Shown: positions 16,365-23,769 of the stretch, piece by piece
How positions within the stretch are numbered: the first letter of the stretch is position 1
Layout: each line of letters begins with the position of its first letter
Source: Candidatus Acidulodesulfobacterium acidiphilum
Lineage (GTDB): Bacteria; SZUA-79; Acidulodesulfobacterales; Acidulodesulfobacteraceae
Length of the DNA stretch: 24,983 bases
Assembly (NCBI GenBank): GCA_008534395.1
Contig: SHMQ01000028.1
Coordinates: forward strand, 1-24,983
Reading direction: 5' to 3'
Notes under the pieces: generated by a model
What the model was told of the DNA's origin: nothing
Databases searched by the model: none
What the model saw: only the letters and a program-made list of their open reading frames with translations
Translations under genes and position numbers: made by a program

Positions 16365-19028
16365 TTACATTGCATCCATTGCTTTAGAATAACCTCTTAG
16401 CAATATCGAATTTAAAGAAACGGTTATGCTTGAAACCGCCATAGCCGCTCCTGCAAAAGCAGGCGGTATTAAAAATCCCGTTAATCCGTAAAAAACCCCT
16501 GCGGCTAAAGGAATGCCAAGGCCGTTGAAGAAAAAAGCCCAGAAAAGATTCTGTTTTACTTTGAATAAAGTTTTTCTGCCTAGCGATACGCTTTTATATA
16601 CGTCGTTAATATCGTTTTTTACTAAAATTACGTCGCCGGTTTCCCTTGCCACGTCGGTTCCGCTTCCTATGGCAATACCGACGTCTGCGGCGGCAAGAGC
16701 GGGAGCGTCGTTTATGCCGTCGCCGACCATCGCTACTTTTAAACCCGTATTTTTTAGTTTTTTTATTTCATCGAGTTTATCCTGCGGCAAAACGTTTGCA
16801 ATAACGTTTTTTTTGTCTATTCCTGCTTGGGCTGCAGCGTTTACCGCCGAATTTAGATTATCGCCCGTCAGAAGATATACCGAGATGCCGATAGATTTTA
16901 ATTTTGATATCGCCGGCTTTGCCGTTTCTTTAACCTTGTCCGATAAAGAAATAATTCCGGCAATAGCGGAGTCTACCGATATTCCGATGACGGTTTTGCC
17001 CTCTTTTGCAAATTTTTCTTCAAATTCGTTAAATTGGGACATATCGAAATTTACGGTTTCCGATTCTTTAAATATCTCTTTTTTGCCTATTAATATTTTT
17101 TTGCCCTCGTAGTTTAATTTTATGCCGAATCCGCCTATTTCTTCAAAGTTTTCGGGCGCGGAAATTTTTGGCGTCTTTATATCGTTATTGCCGTCGAAGC
17201 GAAGCAGTTGCGTATTTTCCATATTTTGGTTATTCTGCCGTTTACTGCCGTTTTCCGAAGCCGAATTATCGTTATCTTTAAAAGAGTTAAATTTATCTAC
17301 TATTGCCGCGGCTATAGGGTGTGAAGAAAAACTTTCGGCATAAGCGGCAATTTTCAGTATTTCGCTTTCGGGTATACCGTTAATAGATACGATATCGACG
17401 ACCTCCGGTTTTCCATATGTAATAGTTCCGGTTTTATCGAAAACTACGGCATTTATTCTTGCTATTTCCTCAAGGCTCGACGATTTTTTAATCAGTATGC
17501 CTTTTTCTAAACCTATAGAACTTCCTATCATAAGCGCCATAGGCGTTGCAAGTCCCATTGCGCAGGGACAAGCTATTACTAAAACGGCGATAGAAGCCGA
17601 CAAGGCAAATAAAAAATTTGAATGGAATATAAATTTCCATACCGTAAACGTTATTAACGATATTATTACTACCGTGGGAACGAAATAATTGGTTACTTCG
17701 TCGGCTATACGCTGAATAGGAGCCTTATCCGCCTGAGCGTCTTCGACCAGCCTGACTATTTGGGACAGCACCGTATCTTTTCCGACCCTTAACGCCTTAA
17801 TTTTTACCGCCTGCCCTTTGTTTATAGTAGCCCCGCTTACTTCGCCGCCTAAGCCTTTTTCGACGGGAACCGGTTCGCCCGTAAGCATAGATTCGTCTAT
17901 TTGAGTTTGTCCGTAAATTATTACTCCGTCAACCGGTATTTTATCGCCTTTTTTTACCAACAGTATATCGCCGGGTTTAACGTCGGAAGTATCTATTTCT
18001 TTAACAGTTCCGTCGGCTTCGACAAGATTCGCTTTATTCGCCTGAAGCTTAAAAAGAGCTTTTAAGGACGAAGTCGCTCTCTGTTTCGATATTTTTTCAA
18101 GCAGTTTTCCTGTTCTTATGAAAAGAATAAGCAAAACGGAAGTATCGAAGTAAAGTTCGCCCTTGAATAAAAAAACGGAAGCTACGGAATAAAAATAAGC
18201 CGCAGAAATACCGAGCGAAACCAGTACGTCCATATTGGACGAAAAACTTTTTAAAGAATAATACGCTCCCTTATAAAACGTAAGTCCGGCAGTAAACTGA
18301 ACTACCGTTGCCAATATAAATAAAGCAGGTATTCTGAATATGCCTAATATATTAATATACGTGAGTATGACGACCGGAATTGCGAATATAATCGTAAATA
18401 TCAGCCAGTAAAGATCTTTTTCCCAGTCCGTTATTTTGCGGCGTTTTTTAAATTTTTTCGCGGAGTCCGCCGTTGCGTCTATTTTATTTTCGATATAGTT
18501 TTCATTTTTTTCGTCTTCGGTTTCGTCTATGGGGGTATATCCGCTTTCTACGACGGCTTTAAATATTTCGTCTTTGGAAGTTTTTGATGGGTCGAAAGAC
18601 ACCGAGCCGCTTTCTCCGACGAAGTTTACGATTATAGAGTTTACGCCCTTCAACTTTCCTACGTCTTTTTCGATTGCTTTTGCACAGTTGGTGCAGTGCA
18701 TTCCTTCTATTTTGAATTTTATATTTTTTGAATTGCCCGCCGCATTTTCCGCATAAGAATTAATAAGACTATTATCGGAAACCGTCTTGTCCGAATCGAT
18801 TAACTCTGCCCCGAAACCTGCAAATTCAATCATCTTAATTATTTCTTCGGGAGAGGGTTTATCTGGATTAGTTTCTACGTAAAGGGTTTCGTTTATGAAG
18901 TTAAGTTTTGCGTCTATTACGCCCTCTATTCTCTTAACGGTATCGGTAATGGTTGCGGCGCAGGCGGCGCAGTCCATTTTGCTTATTTTAAACTTGTAGG
19001 TTTTATGTGGCGAGTTTGCATATTCCAT
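16365..19028 (-). CDS. copA: Copper-exporting P-type ATPase CopA (P1B-1)
   Basis: This pump moves Cu+ out of the cytosol. Two N-terminal heavy-metal domains carry MDCAACA (Cys20/23) and MHCTNCA (Cys112/115). Eight predicted helices follow, with the metal motif CPC in [12 protein letters not shown] (487-489). Other motifs are the actuator [10 protein letters not shown], the phosphorylation site [11 protein letters not shown] (Asp531), SSHPIAAAI (HP 570-571) and [18 protein letters not shown]. The last helices read FFFNGLGIP and [11 protein letters not shown], matching the Cu+ signature apart from Tyr to Phe in the YN pair. A poorly conserved Asn/Ser-rich insert of about 45 residues (580-625) interrupts the nucleotide domain. 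At 887 aa it is slightly long. No Shine-Dalgarno is visible before the ATG. Confidence 0.95.
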   Translation of the reverse strand: MEYANSPHKTYKFKISKMDCAACAATITDTVKRIEGVIDAKLNFINETLYVETNPDKPSPEEIIKMIEFAGFGAELIDSDKTVSDNSLINSYAENAAGNSKNIKFKIEGMHCTNCAKAIEKDVGKLKGVNSIIVNFVGESGSVSFDPSKTSKDEIFKAVVESGYTPIDETEDEKNENYIENKIDATADSAKKFKKRRKITDWEKDLYWLIFTIIFAIPVVILTYINILGIFRIPALFILATVVQFTAGLTFYKGAYYSLKSFSSNMDVLVSLGISAAYFYSVASVFLFKGELYFDTSVLLILFIRTGKLLEKISKQRATSSLKALFKLQANKANLVEADGTVKEIDTSDVKPGDILLVKKGDKIPVDGVIIYGQTQIDESMLTGEPVPVEKGLGGEVSGATINKGQAVKIKALRVGKDTVLSQIVRLVEDAQADKAPIQRIADEVTNYFVPTVVIISLITFTVWKFIFHSNFLFALSASIAVLVIACPCAMGLATPMALMIGSSIGLEKGILIKKSSSLEEIARINAVVFDKTGTITYGKPEVVDIVSINGIPESEILKIAAYAESFSSHPIAAAIVDKFNSFKDNDNSASENGSKRQNNQNMENTQLLRFDGNNDIKTPKISAPENFEEIGGFGIKLNYEGKKILIGKKEIFKESETVNFDMSQFNEFEEKFAKEGKTVIGISVDSAIAGIISLSDKVKETAKPAISKLKSIGISVYLLTGDNLNSAVNAAAQAGIDKKNVIANVLPQDKLDEIKKLKNTGLKVAMVGDGINDAPALAAADVGIAIGSGTDVARETGDVILVKNDINDVYKSVSLGRKTLFKVKQNLFWAFFFNGLGIPLAAGVFYGLTGFLIPPAFAGAAMAVSSITVSLNSILLRGYSKAMDAM

Positions 19029-19118
19029 ATATTTATAATATCACATATTTTTTAGATTGTTAAATTTATAAATCTAAGCGGCGGTTATATAGTAAATTTT
19101 TAATTTTTCATATAATCG

Positions 19119-19169
19119 AACAAATTTGTTTCTTTCGGCTTGACATTTGTTTCGACAAATTTTGATATT
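19119..19169 (+). promoter_or_regulatory. Promoter with two related operator-like palindromes upstream of the Lpd-type gene
   Basis: AACAAATTTGTT (19119-19130) is a perfect 12-bp palindrome. A second dyad, ATTTGT-ttcg-ACAAAT (19145-19160), uses the same ACAAAT half-site in a different arrangement; centres are 28 bp apart. TTGACA at 19140-19145 and GATATT at 19164-19169 (18-bp spacer) form a probable promoter reading toward 19278, and the second dyad fills its spacer. The region also lies upstream of the divergent copA. A 7-bp inverted repeat TTAGATT/AATCTAA (19052-19058, 19071-19077) lies in the copA leader. Confidence 0.55.
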
Positions 19170-19277
19170 TATATCTTTAGGTATATAATAATATTCTATT
19201 ATATGAATAACAATTGATATTATAATAAAATAATTTGTATTTGTATTTTTTGTATTAAATTTTTGGGGGTTTACATT

Positions 19278-20678
19278 ATGGAAAAAGTCGATGTATTTAC
19301 TATTGGAGCAGGCGGAGGAGCTTATCCTGCCGCTTTTAGGCTTGCTAAAGCCGGAAAAAAAGTAGTTATGGCGGACATAAAAGGAGTTATGAGCGGCAAC
19401 TGTTTAGAGCAGGGGTGCGTTCCTTCAAAAACTATAAGAGAAGCCATAGAAGTGTACAGACTGGCAAAAAACAGGGAATATTTCGGTTTAAAAGGCGAAA
19501 ATATAGGATTTGATTATACAAAAATTGTAGATTTTAAAGACAACGTGCAAAAATTCAGGTATGCCCAGCATGCGAAAGAACTTGAAGAAGCATCGAAAAA
19601 TTTAAAACTCGTCAAAGGTATCGCATCGTTTATAGACGAACATACAATTAAGGTAACGGGCGAAAATTTTGAAGAAACATATAAAGCGGACAGCATAATA
19701 ATCGCAAGCGGCGCAGAACCTTATATACTTCCTATAGAAGGAAAAGAACACTGCGTTACCAGCGCCGATATTTATATTTTGGGAACAAAAATAAAGACTC
19801 TTCCAAAATCTATCGCAATACTTGGGGGAGGCTATATAGGGGTTGAAACCGCTACGTTTTTTAACGAACTCGGCGTGGACGTAATATTAATTCAAAGAAG
19901 CAAAAGAATACTTACCGCAATGGACGAAAGATTTGCTTTGCTTCTTCAAAATTCTCTTGACCCGAAAATTAAATTAGAACTTGGAACCGAAATTAAAAAA
20001 GTAGAAAAGCTCAATGCGGACGGAGCATATAGGTATAATGTTTCATATATGAAAGACGGAACCTTAAAAACCGTAAATGCCGATATGGTGCTTATGGCAT
20101 ACGGAAGAAAACCCGTCATACCCGAAGGCACGGATAAGTTAGGAATAGAATTGGATAAAAAAGGCAGAATAAAAATAAACAGCGCTATTCAGACCAATAT
20201 TCCGCATATTTATGCATCCGGCGACGTAAACGGGCTTTCTATGCTTTTTCATTCTGCGGAAAGACAGTCTTTAGTTTGCGCAAATAATATATTTGCCGGC
20301 AATATTCCTATCGATTATATGGATTTTAATGCCGTGCCGACCACGGTATTTACGTTTCCTAAAGCCGCTTATGCCGGCATCATGCCTTCGCAGGCCGAAA
20401 AAATGGGCATCGATATTCTTGAATGTTCATACGATTTCGTGGTCGATGCTAAAGCTCAGATATATAACGAACTAAACGGAGAAATAAGGGAATTTTTCGA
20501 TGCTAAAACATTAAAAATAATAGGCGCATGGGTTATAGGAATAGATGCTGAACTTTTAATTGGCGAATTGGTAACGGCAATACAAAATTCTTTGGATATC
20601 CATATAGTAGCCGGACTTTCAAACCAGCATCCCACAAGCAGCGAAGGCATAGCCAAAGCGGCAAGAAAACTGCTTTAA
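19278..20678 (+). CDS. Dihydrolipoamide-dehydrogenase-type FAD/NAD disulfide oxidoreductase
   Basis: A flavoprotein of the Lpd/glutathione-reductase family, 466 aa. The FAD-binding motif is FTIGAGGGAYPAAFRLA (about 7-23). The redox-active pair is in GNCLEQGCVPSKT (Cys42/Cys47). The NAD-binding motif is ILGGGYIGVE, the second FAD motif is IYASGDV, and the C-terminal dimer region ends AGLSNQHPTSSEGIAKAARKLL with the catalytic-type HPT-S-E. CLEQGC differs from the bacterial CLNVGC, and the AYPAAFRLAKAGKKVVMAD opening is like sequences I recall from archaeal homologues. No E1, E2 or lipoyl protein is nearby, so the physiological partner is unknown and no lpd symbol is given. The ATG at 19278 has GGGGG 8 bp upstream; the TTG at 19263 is less likely. 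Confidence 0.9.
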   Translation: MEKVDVFTIGAGGGAYPAAFRLAKAGKKVVMADIKGVMSGNCLEQGCVPSKTIREAIEVYRLAKNREYFGLKGENIGFDYTKIVDFKDNVQKFRYAQHAKELEEASKNLKLVKGIASFIDEHTIKVTGENFEETYKADSIIIASGAEPYILPIEGKEHCVTSADIYILGTKIKTLPKSIAILGGGYIGVETATFFNELGVDVILIQRSKRILTAMDERFALLLQNSLDPKIKLELGTEIKKVEKLNADGAYRYNVSYMKDGTLKTVNADMVLMAYGRKPVIPEGTDKLGIELDKKGRIKINSAIQTNIPHIYASGDVNGLSMLFHSAERQSLVCANNIFAGNIPIDYMDFNAVPTTVFTFPKAAYAGIMPSQAEKMGIDILECSYDFVVDAKAQIYNELNGEIREFFDAKTLKIIGAWVIGIDAELLIGELVTAIQNSLDIHIVAGLSNQHPTSSEGIAKAARKLL

Positions 20679-20691
20679 TTTATTATTGCTT

Positions 20692-20760
20692 TAAAGGGGA
20701 CAGATTTATTTATTTGCATACTGCCGTCCGAGTTTGCGGCCAAACCGCCTCGGCCGGTTT
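20692..20760 (+). repeat. REP-like element / possible mobile remnant with hairpin
   Basis: TAAAGGGGACAGATTTATTT (from 20692) resembles a motif often seen beside REP-associated (Y1) transposase genes in other bacteria, from memory. It is followed by a GC-rich block unlike the surrounding AT-rich gap, with AAACCG (20742-20747) pairing with CGGTTT (20755-20760) and an alternative CGGCC/GGCCG pairing. No transposase is present. The hairpin could instead serve as a weak terminator for the upstream flavoprotein gene, although no long T-run follows. Confidence 0.4.
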
Positions 20761-20795
20761 TAATAAATTAAATTTTAAATTGTGAAATTTTTAAT

Positions 20796-21356
20796 ATGAA
20801 AAAAATAAAATTATCGATTATAGTCTTAACCGTTATATTTTTACTGCCTTTATTTTTATCAGGGTGCGCTCAAAAGCAGGAAAACCTCACAAAAACTCTT
20901 GCGAAAAAATTAATAATTAAAAAAATATACTCTTCCGCTTTTTTTGCGCTGCCCTATGATAAGGCCGCCAGTATGGATAACGATAAATTTTATATGCTCT
21001 TATTAAAAGGCGGCTACATCAAGTTTCACAAAAAATTAGGCTATACCTCTTTTACGACTCTTTTTAAACCTTACTTATTTAAAATAGCCGATAGAACATA
21101 CATAAGATTAGGAACATTAAAAATAATTAAAATATATAATCTTAGGTTTATTTCACATAAAAAAGCTAAAGCGTTTTTTATTTTTAGATTTAATCCAAAC
21201 TATATTTACAGGCTTATGGTTAAAAATAATATGTATCCAAAATTATTTACGGTTTTAAAAACTAAAAACGCAGCGGCGATTTTTCAATATAAACCATTTT
21301 TAGAATGGGAAGTTACAAGATTTGAGCAGGACGGCCATAAAATAAAAAATAGATAA
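20796..21356 (+). CDS. Lipoprotein of unknown function
   Basis: The 186-aa protein starts MKKIKLSIIVLTVIFLLPLFLSGCAQ. The charged start, hydrophobic core and lipobox LSGC predict signal-peptidase-II cleavage and lipidation at Cys24. The mature part is rich in Lys, Tyr and Phe, with segments such as NDKFYMLLLKGGYIKFHKKLGYTSF and LEWEVTRFEQDGHKIKNR, and no recognised domain. It is probably membrane-anchored in the cell envelope. It lies 117 bp after the flavoprotein gene, beyond the REP-like stretch, and has no clear Shine-Dalgarno. Function is not assigned. Confidence 0.8.
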   Translation: MKKIKLSIIVLTVIFLLPLFLSGCAQKQENLTKTLAKKLIIKKIYSSAFFALPYDKAASMDNDKFYMLLLKGGYIKFHKKLGYTSFTTLFKPYLFKIADRTYIRLGTLKIIKIYNLRFISHKKAKAFFIFRFNPNYIYRLMVKNNMYPKLFTVLKTKNAAAIFQYKPFLEWEVTRFEQDGHKIKNR

Positions 21357-21380
21357 TTTTTTAGAACAACCTTTTTAGTT

Positions 21381-21776
21381 TTAAATTTTATAAAGCGCTA
21401 ATTCTGGAATTAATTCGAAATGTTTATCTAATGTAAAAACGGAAAAATTGTTTTCTATCGCTAAAGTTCCTATTAAAATATCGGAAAACGGAATAGTGTA
21501 ACCTTTCTTTTTAATATTTAAAGATATTTCTGCGGATTTTTGCCACATATTTTTATTTATCTCGACATATGGTAAATTTAATAAAATATCTTTAATCTTC
21601 AATTTTTCGGACTCTGATTTAATTCCCTGCAATAATTCAAATAAGACAACTCCGCAAATTTCAACCGAATCTTCAATTAGAAGCAGCTCAAGATTATTGC
21701 TTACGGAAGAATTTGCCTTGAAAAATTCAATCCATACGCTCGTGTCAACCAAAACACGCATAGGTTTATTTTTCAA
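21381..21776 (-). CDS. vapC: VapC-type PIN-domain ribonuclease toxin
   Basis: This is the toxin of a type II toxin-antitoxin pair; PIN-domain VapC proteins cleave RNA with Mg2+ held by acidic residues. The acidic set is present: VDTSVW (Asp11), VVLFELLQG (Glu), SDILIG (Asp) and FTLDKHF (Asp), with the typical DTSVWIEFF start. It is 131 aa. The start is a TTG at 21776 with AGAGGG 7 bp upstream, overlapping the end of vapB by 11 bp. An ATG 15 bp further in (21761) has no Shine-Dalgarno. The overlap indicates translational coupling to the antitoxin. Confidence 0.92.
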   Translation of the reverse strand: MKNKPMRVLVDTSVWIEFFKANSSVSNNLELLLIEDSVEICGVVLFELLQGIKSESEKLKIKDILLNLPYVEINKNMWQKSAEISLNIKKKGYTIPFSDILIGTLAIENNFSVFTLDKHFELIPELALYKI

Positions 21777-21999
21777 AAAATTTCCCTCTTGCAGATTGTA
21801 AATTTATTTCGGACTTTTCTTCCATTTCCCAATCATAATCTATATTGATTTTACCTTTTAAGGCAATAAGTTCCGCTATTTTTTTTTGCTTTATATATTC
21901 ATTCATAGTTTTGACTATAGCTTTTGTTTTTGATTTTTCTCCAGAAATTTTTTGGACTTCTCTAATCAAATCGTCAGGTATGTTTAATGTGGTGCGCAT
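21766..21999 (-). CDS. vapB: VapB-type antitoxin
   Basis: This 77-aa antitoxin begins MRTTLNIPDDLIREVQKISGEKSKTKAIVKTMNEYIKQKK, the ribbon-helix-helix-like DNA-binding pattern of the VapB family that partners PIN toxins. The C-terminal 30 residues (about DWEMEEKSEINLQ) would wrap around and inhibit VapC. In this family the complex represses its own promoter. AAAGGAG lies 9 bp before the ATG. It overlaps vapC by 11 bp. Confidence 0.92.
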   Translation of the reverse strand: MRTTLNIPDDLIREVQKISGEKSKTKAIVKTMNEYIKQKKIAELIALKGKINIDYDWEMEEKSEINLQSARGKFFEK

Positions 22000-22025
22000 A
22001 TTGTATTTCTCCTTTATATGACATA

Positions 22026-22054
22026 ATTATATGCTATTAAATACATACTGTCAA
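22026..22054 (-). promoter_or_regulatory. Perfect sigma70 promoter of vapBC
   Basis: On the minus strand TTGACA (22054-22049), a 17-bp spacer and TATAAT (22031-22026) match the consensus exactly, 26 bp before the vapB ATG. The -10 lies inside CATATAATTATG, a partly palindromic sequence that could be the VapBC operator. Confidence 0.85.
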
Positions 22055-22164
22055 CTTTTTGTGTAAATATTTTATATCATTATCTTAAAGGTGACATTTT
22101 TATTTTGGCTTGACACTTCTAATTAATAACTTTGAATTTTTCGGCGTCTTTCATTTAAAGATGT

Positions 22165-22223
22165 GATATAATCTATAATTTGCAAGTATTGAGATTTACA
22201 AGATTATATCTCTTTTTATTTTT
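22165..22223 (+). terminator. 10-bp inverted repeat followed by T-rich run; possible terminator or small RNA end
   Basis: GATATAATCT (22165-22174) pairs perfectly with AGATTATATC (22201-22210) across a 26-nt loop, and TCTTTTTATTTTT follows. A TTGACA lies upstream at 22110 but without a good -10 at the right distance. No plus-strand gene ends nearby, so any RNA ending here would be non-coding. Stem pairs are nearly all A-T, so stability is low. The rest of the 22000-22349 gap holds the vapBC promoter and AT-rich sequence with nothing else recognisable. Confidence 0.35.
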
Positions 22224-22349
22224 AAAATACTGAAAATTAGAACAAAAGTAATTGTTTTTCACCAATATTTTCTTCATTTTCTTTAAATAAGTCTGACTTT
22301 AATCTGACACATTTAATTGGACATTTAATTATAAATCTATCATCTTTAA

Positions 22350-22775
22350 TTATTGATTTGTCATTTTTCCGCCTTTACCCGATAAAGTCATGATATTATT
22401 AAAAACAAAAATACAAATTCCTATAAATTCCATAGACGTAAATGAACCAAGGATTAAAATATGATAAAATCCAGAAACGGCATTGCCTAAAATAATCCAG
22501 GTTATAGCCATCCCGATTAAGCCGATATTAGTCAGATAAAACTGAACAGTTATAAGAAGTTCGCTGTATAGTTTAAATCCGCTGAATCTAGGCAGTACGT
22601 GGTAACCGACCGAATAAATCATCATAGCGATAAATCCAAGTAAAAGAAAATGGACATGCGCTAAAAGCAGATATCCGATAGATGGCGGATACAGCGCCAT
22701 AACTAGGCCTAAACCTGCTCCTATTACAAGGTAAAACAGAGAAGCTATTGTAAAATATCTTATTATAGGGCTCAT
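22350..22775 (-). CDS. Small four-helix membrane protein resembling haem-copper oxidase subunit I
   Basis: This 141-aa protein has four hydrophobic helices (about 8-28, 34-56, 72-95, 104-128). The signature is AHVHFLLLGFIAMMIYSVGYHVLPRFSG split over residues 39-66, with His40, His42 and His59 placed as in a helix of cytochrome-oxidase subunit I-like or NnrS-like families. At 141 aa it is far too short to be an oxidase. It may bind haem or a redox gas ligand, but no function is established from the sequence. A TGAT-N4-ATCA site lies 40 bp upstream and suggests Crp/Fnr control. There is no Shine-Dalgarno; the predicted leader is only a few bases. The gene is preceded by a 247-bp gap carrying TTGCAA repeats. 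Confidence 0.75.
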   Translation of the reverse strand: MSPIIRYFTIASLFYLVIGAGLGLVMALYPPSIGYLLLAHVHFLLLGFIAMMIYSVGYHVLPRFSGFKLYSELLITVQFYLTNIGLIGMAITWIILGNAVSGFYHILILGSFTSMEFIGICIFVFNNIMTLSGKGGKMTNQ

Positions 22776-22786
22776 AATAAATGTTA

Positions 22787-22826
22787 TTTTATCAAATAAA
22801 TTTAAATTTTTTTATGATAAATATCA
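22787..22826 (-). promoter_or_regulatory. Fnr-type site and promoter of the small oxidase-like gene
   Basis: TGAT-AAAT-ATCA at 22815-22826 matches the core of an Fnr-type site (TTGAT-N4-ATCAA). On the minus strand a TAAAAT at 22792-22787 would start transcription near 22780, which places the site centre about 41 bases upstream, the class II activator position. The start codon at 22775 would then follow almost at once. Confidence 0.55.
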
Positions 22827-22869
22827 CATTTGTCAATTTCTTCTGATACCGATTAAAAAATGCTGTATT

Positions 22870-23002
22870 TTGCAAATCGTTTTTACCCAAAATTGCAAAC
22901 AAAATTCCCCACTATTGCAACGGCTTTTCCTCAATATTGCAATTAAAAAATTGCATAGTTTTCGCTGTTTGCAATAATATTTTTGCAATTTATTAATTGC
23001 GG
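22870..23002. repeat. TTGCAA repeat array with two 20-bp dyads
   Basis: Six TTGCAA hexamers occur at 22870, 22893, 22915, 22937, 22969 and 22983, plus a TTGCAT at 22951. The first four are 22-23 bp apart, about two helical turns. Two dyads share one plan: TTGCAATT-aaaa-AATTGCAT (22937-22956) and TTGCAATT-tatt-AATTGCGG (22983-23002), centres 46 bp apart. The array lies 95-230 bp upstream of the oxidase-like gene and just past the gmhB stop. It is best read as a cluster of binding sites for an unidentified regulator. Confidence 0.7.
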
Positions 23003-23022
23003 GTTAATGATAATTTATAAGT

Positions 23023-23628
23023 TTATGCGCCTTTCGTTATAATTTCCGCCGCTTCCATTAAATCTTTAACGTAGAAATCGGGTACGACGTTTCCGTCGTG
23101 TTCGTACATAGAGTTCTTTATATAGAAAGATTTTAAGCCGGAGTTTTTCGCAAGCATAATATCGCTGTCTTTGTCGCCTACCATAAATGATTTGCCGGTA
23201 TCAATATTGAACTTTTTCACGCCTTTAACGACCATTCCGGTTTCGGGTTTTCTGCAAGAACATTTTATATTATAGGGTTCGACTATGCCTTTTTCGTGAT
23301 GGGGGCAGAAATATAAATCGTCGATTATAATTCCGTTATTTTCGTATATTTTACTGAGTTTTTCATGAACCGCCGCCAAATCTTCCATATTAAAAAAGCC
23401 CTTTGCTATGCCCGCCTGATTGGTTATTATTATAAGAAGAAACCCCGCGGCTTTTAAAATTTTCAAGGCTTCAATAGAATTAGGCATTATAATTATATCT
23501 TCCGGATTTTTTAAATACCCTACATCCTCAATTAATACGCCGTCCCTGTCTAAGAACACACATTTGTTATTTGTTGTATTAAATCCTATATTAAACTTTT
23601 TTTCTTCATTTTCAAGGATTCTATTCAA
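23023..23628 (-). CDS. gmhB: D-glycero-D-manno-heptose-1,7-bisphosphate 7-phosphatase (GmhB)
   Basis: GmhB is a cytosolic HAD phosphatase that removes the 7-phosphate in ADP-heptose synthesis for the LPS inner core. The catalytic motif is FLDRDGVL (Asp27 nucleophile, Asp29). Next come the substrate-contact pattern GYLKNPEDI, motif II ITNQAGIAKGFF, the zinc-binding loop CPHHEKG with KCSCRKP, and motif IV VGDKDSDIMLAKNSGL. At 201 aa it is close to the usual 180-190. The start is a TTG at 23628 with AAGGGG about 10 bp upstream; no ATG is available before the DRDG motif. The 15-20 extra N-terminal residues are not conserved. It is downstream of lpxL on the same strand, across a 141-bp gap without a gene. 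Confidence 0.93.
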   Translation of the reverse strand: MNRILENEEKKFNIGFNTTNNKCVFLDRDGVLIEDVGYLKNPEDIIIMPNSIEALKILKAAGFLLIIITNQAGIAKGFFNMEDLAAVHEKLSKIYENNGIIIDDLYFCPHHEKGIVEPYNIKCSCRKPETGMVVKGVKKFNIDTGKSFMVGDKDSDIMLAKNSGLKSFYIKNSMYEHDGNVVPDFYVKDLMEAAEIITKGA

Positions 23629-23769
23629 TATTTTAATACCCCTTGTTTTTATTCTATTAATGTTTTTTATTGCATGACGGTAAAATCCATATAACGGATA
23701 ACGGTGTGCAGACTGTTTCTTTGTTATATTTTATGTATATTTTATCATATTTTTGGAATTATAATAAAA

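Noticed and set aside
22220-22352. Minus-strand frame ending in KENEENIGEKQLLLF overlapping the end of the small oxidase-like gene
   Set aside because: About 45 codons with no usual start codon or Shine-Dalgarno; composition is what AT-rich non-coding DNA would give.
22870-23002. CRISPR array or replication iterons at the TTGCAA repeats
   Set aside because: Only a hexamer is shared and spacing becomes irregular after the fourth copy; repeats are far too short for CRISPR, and no replication-initiation gene is present.
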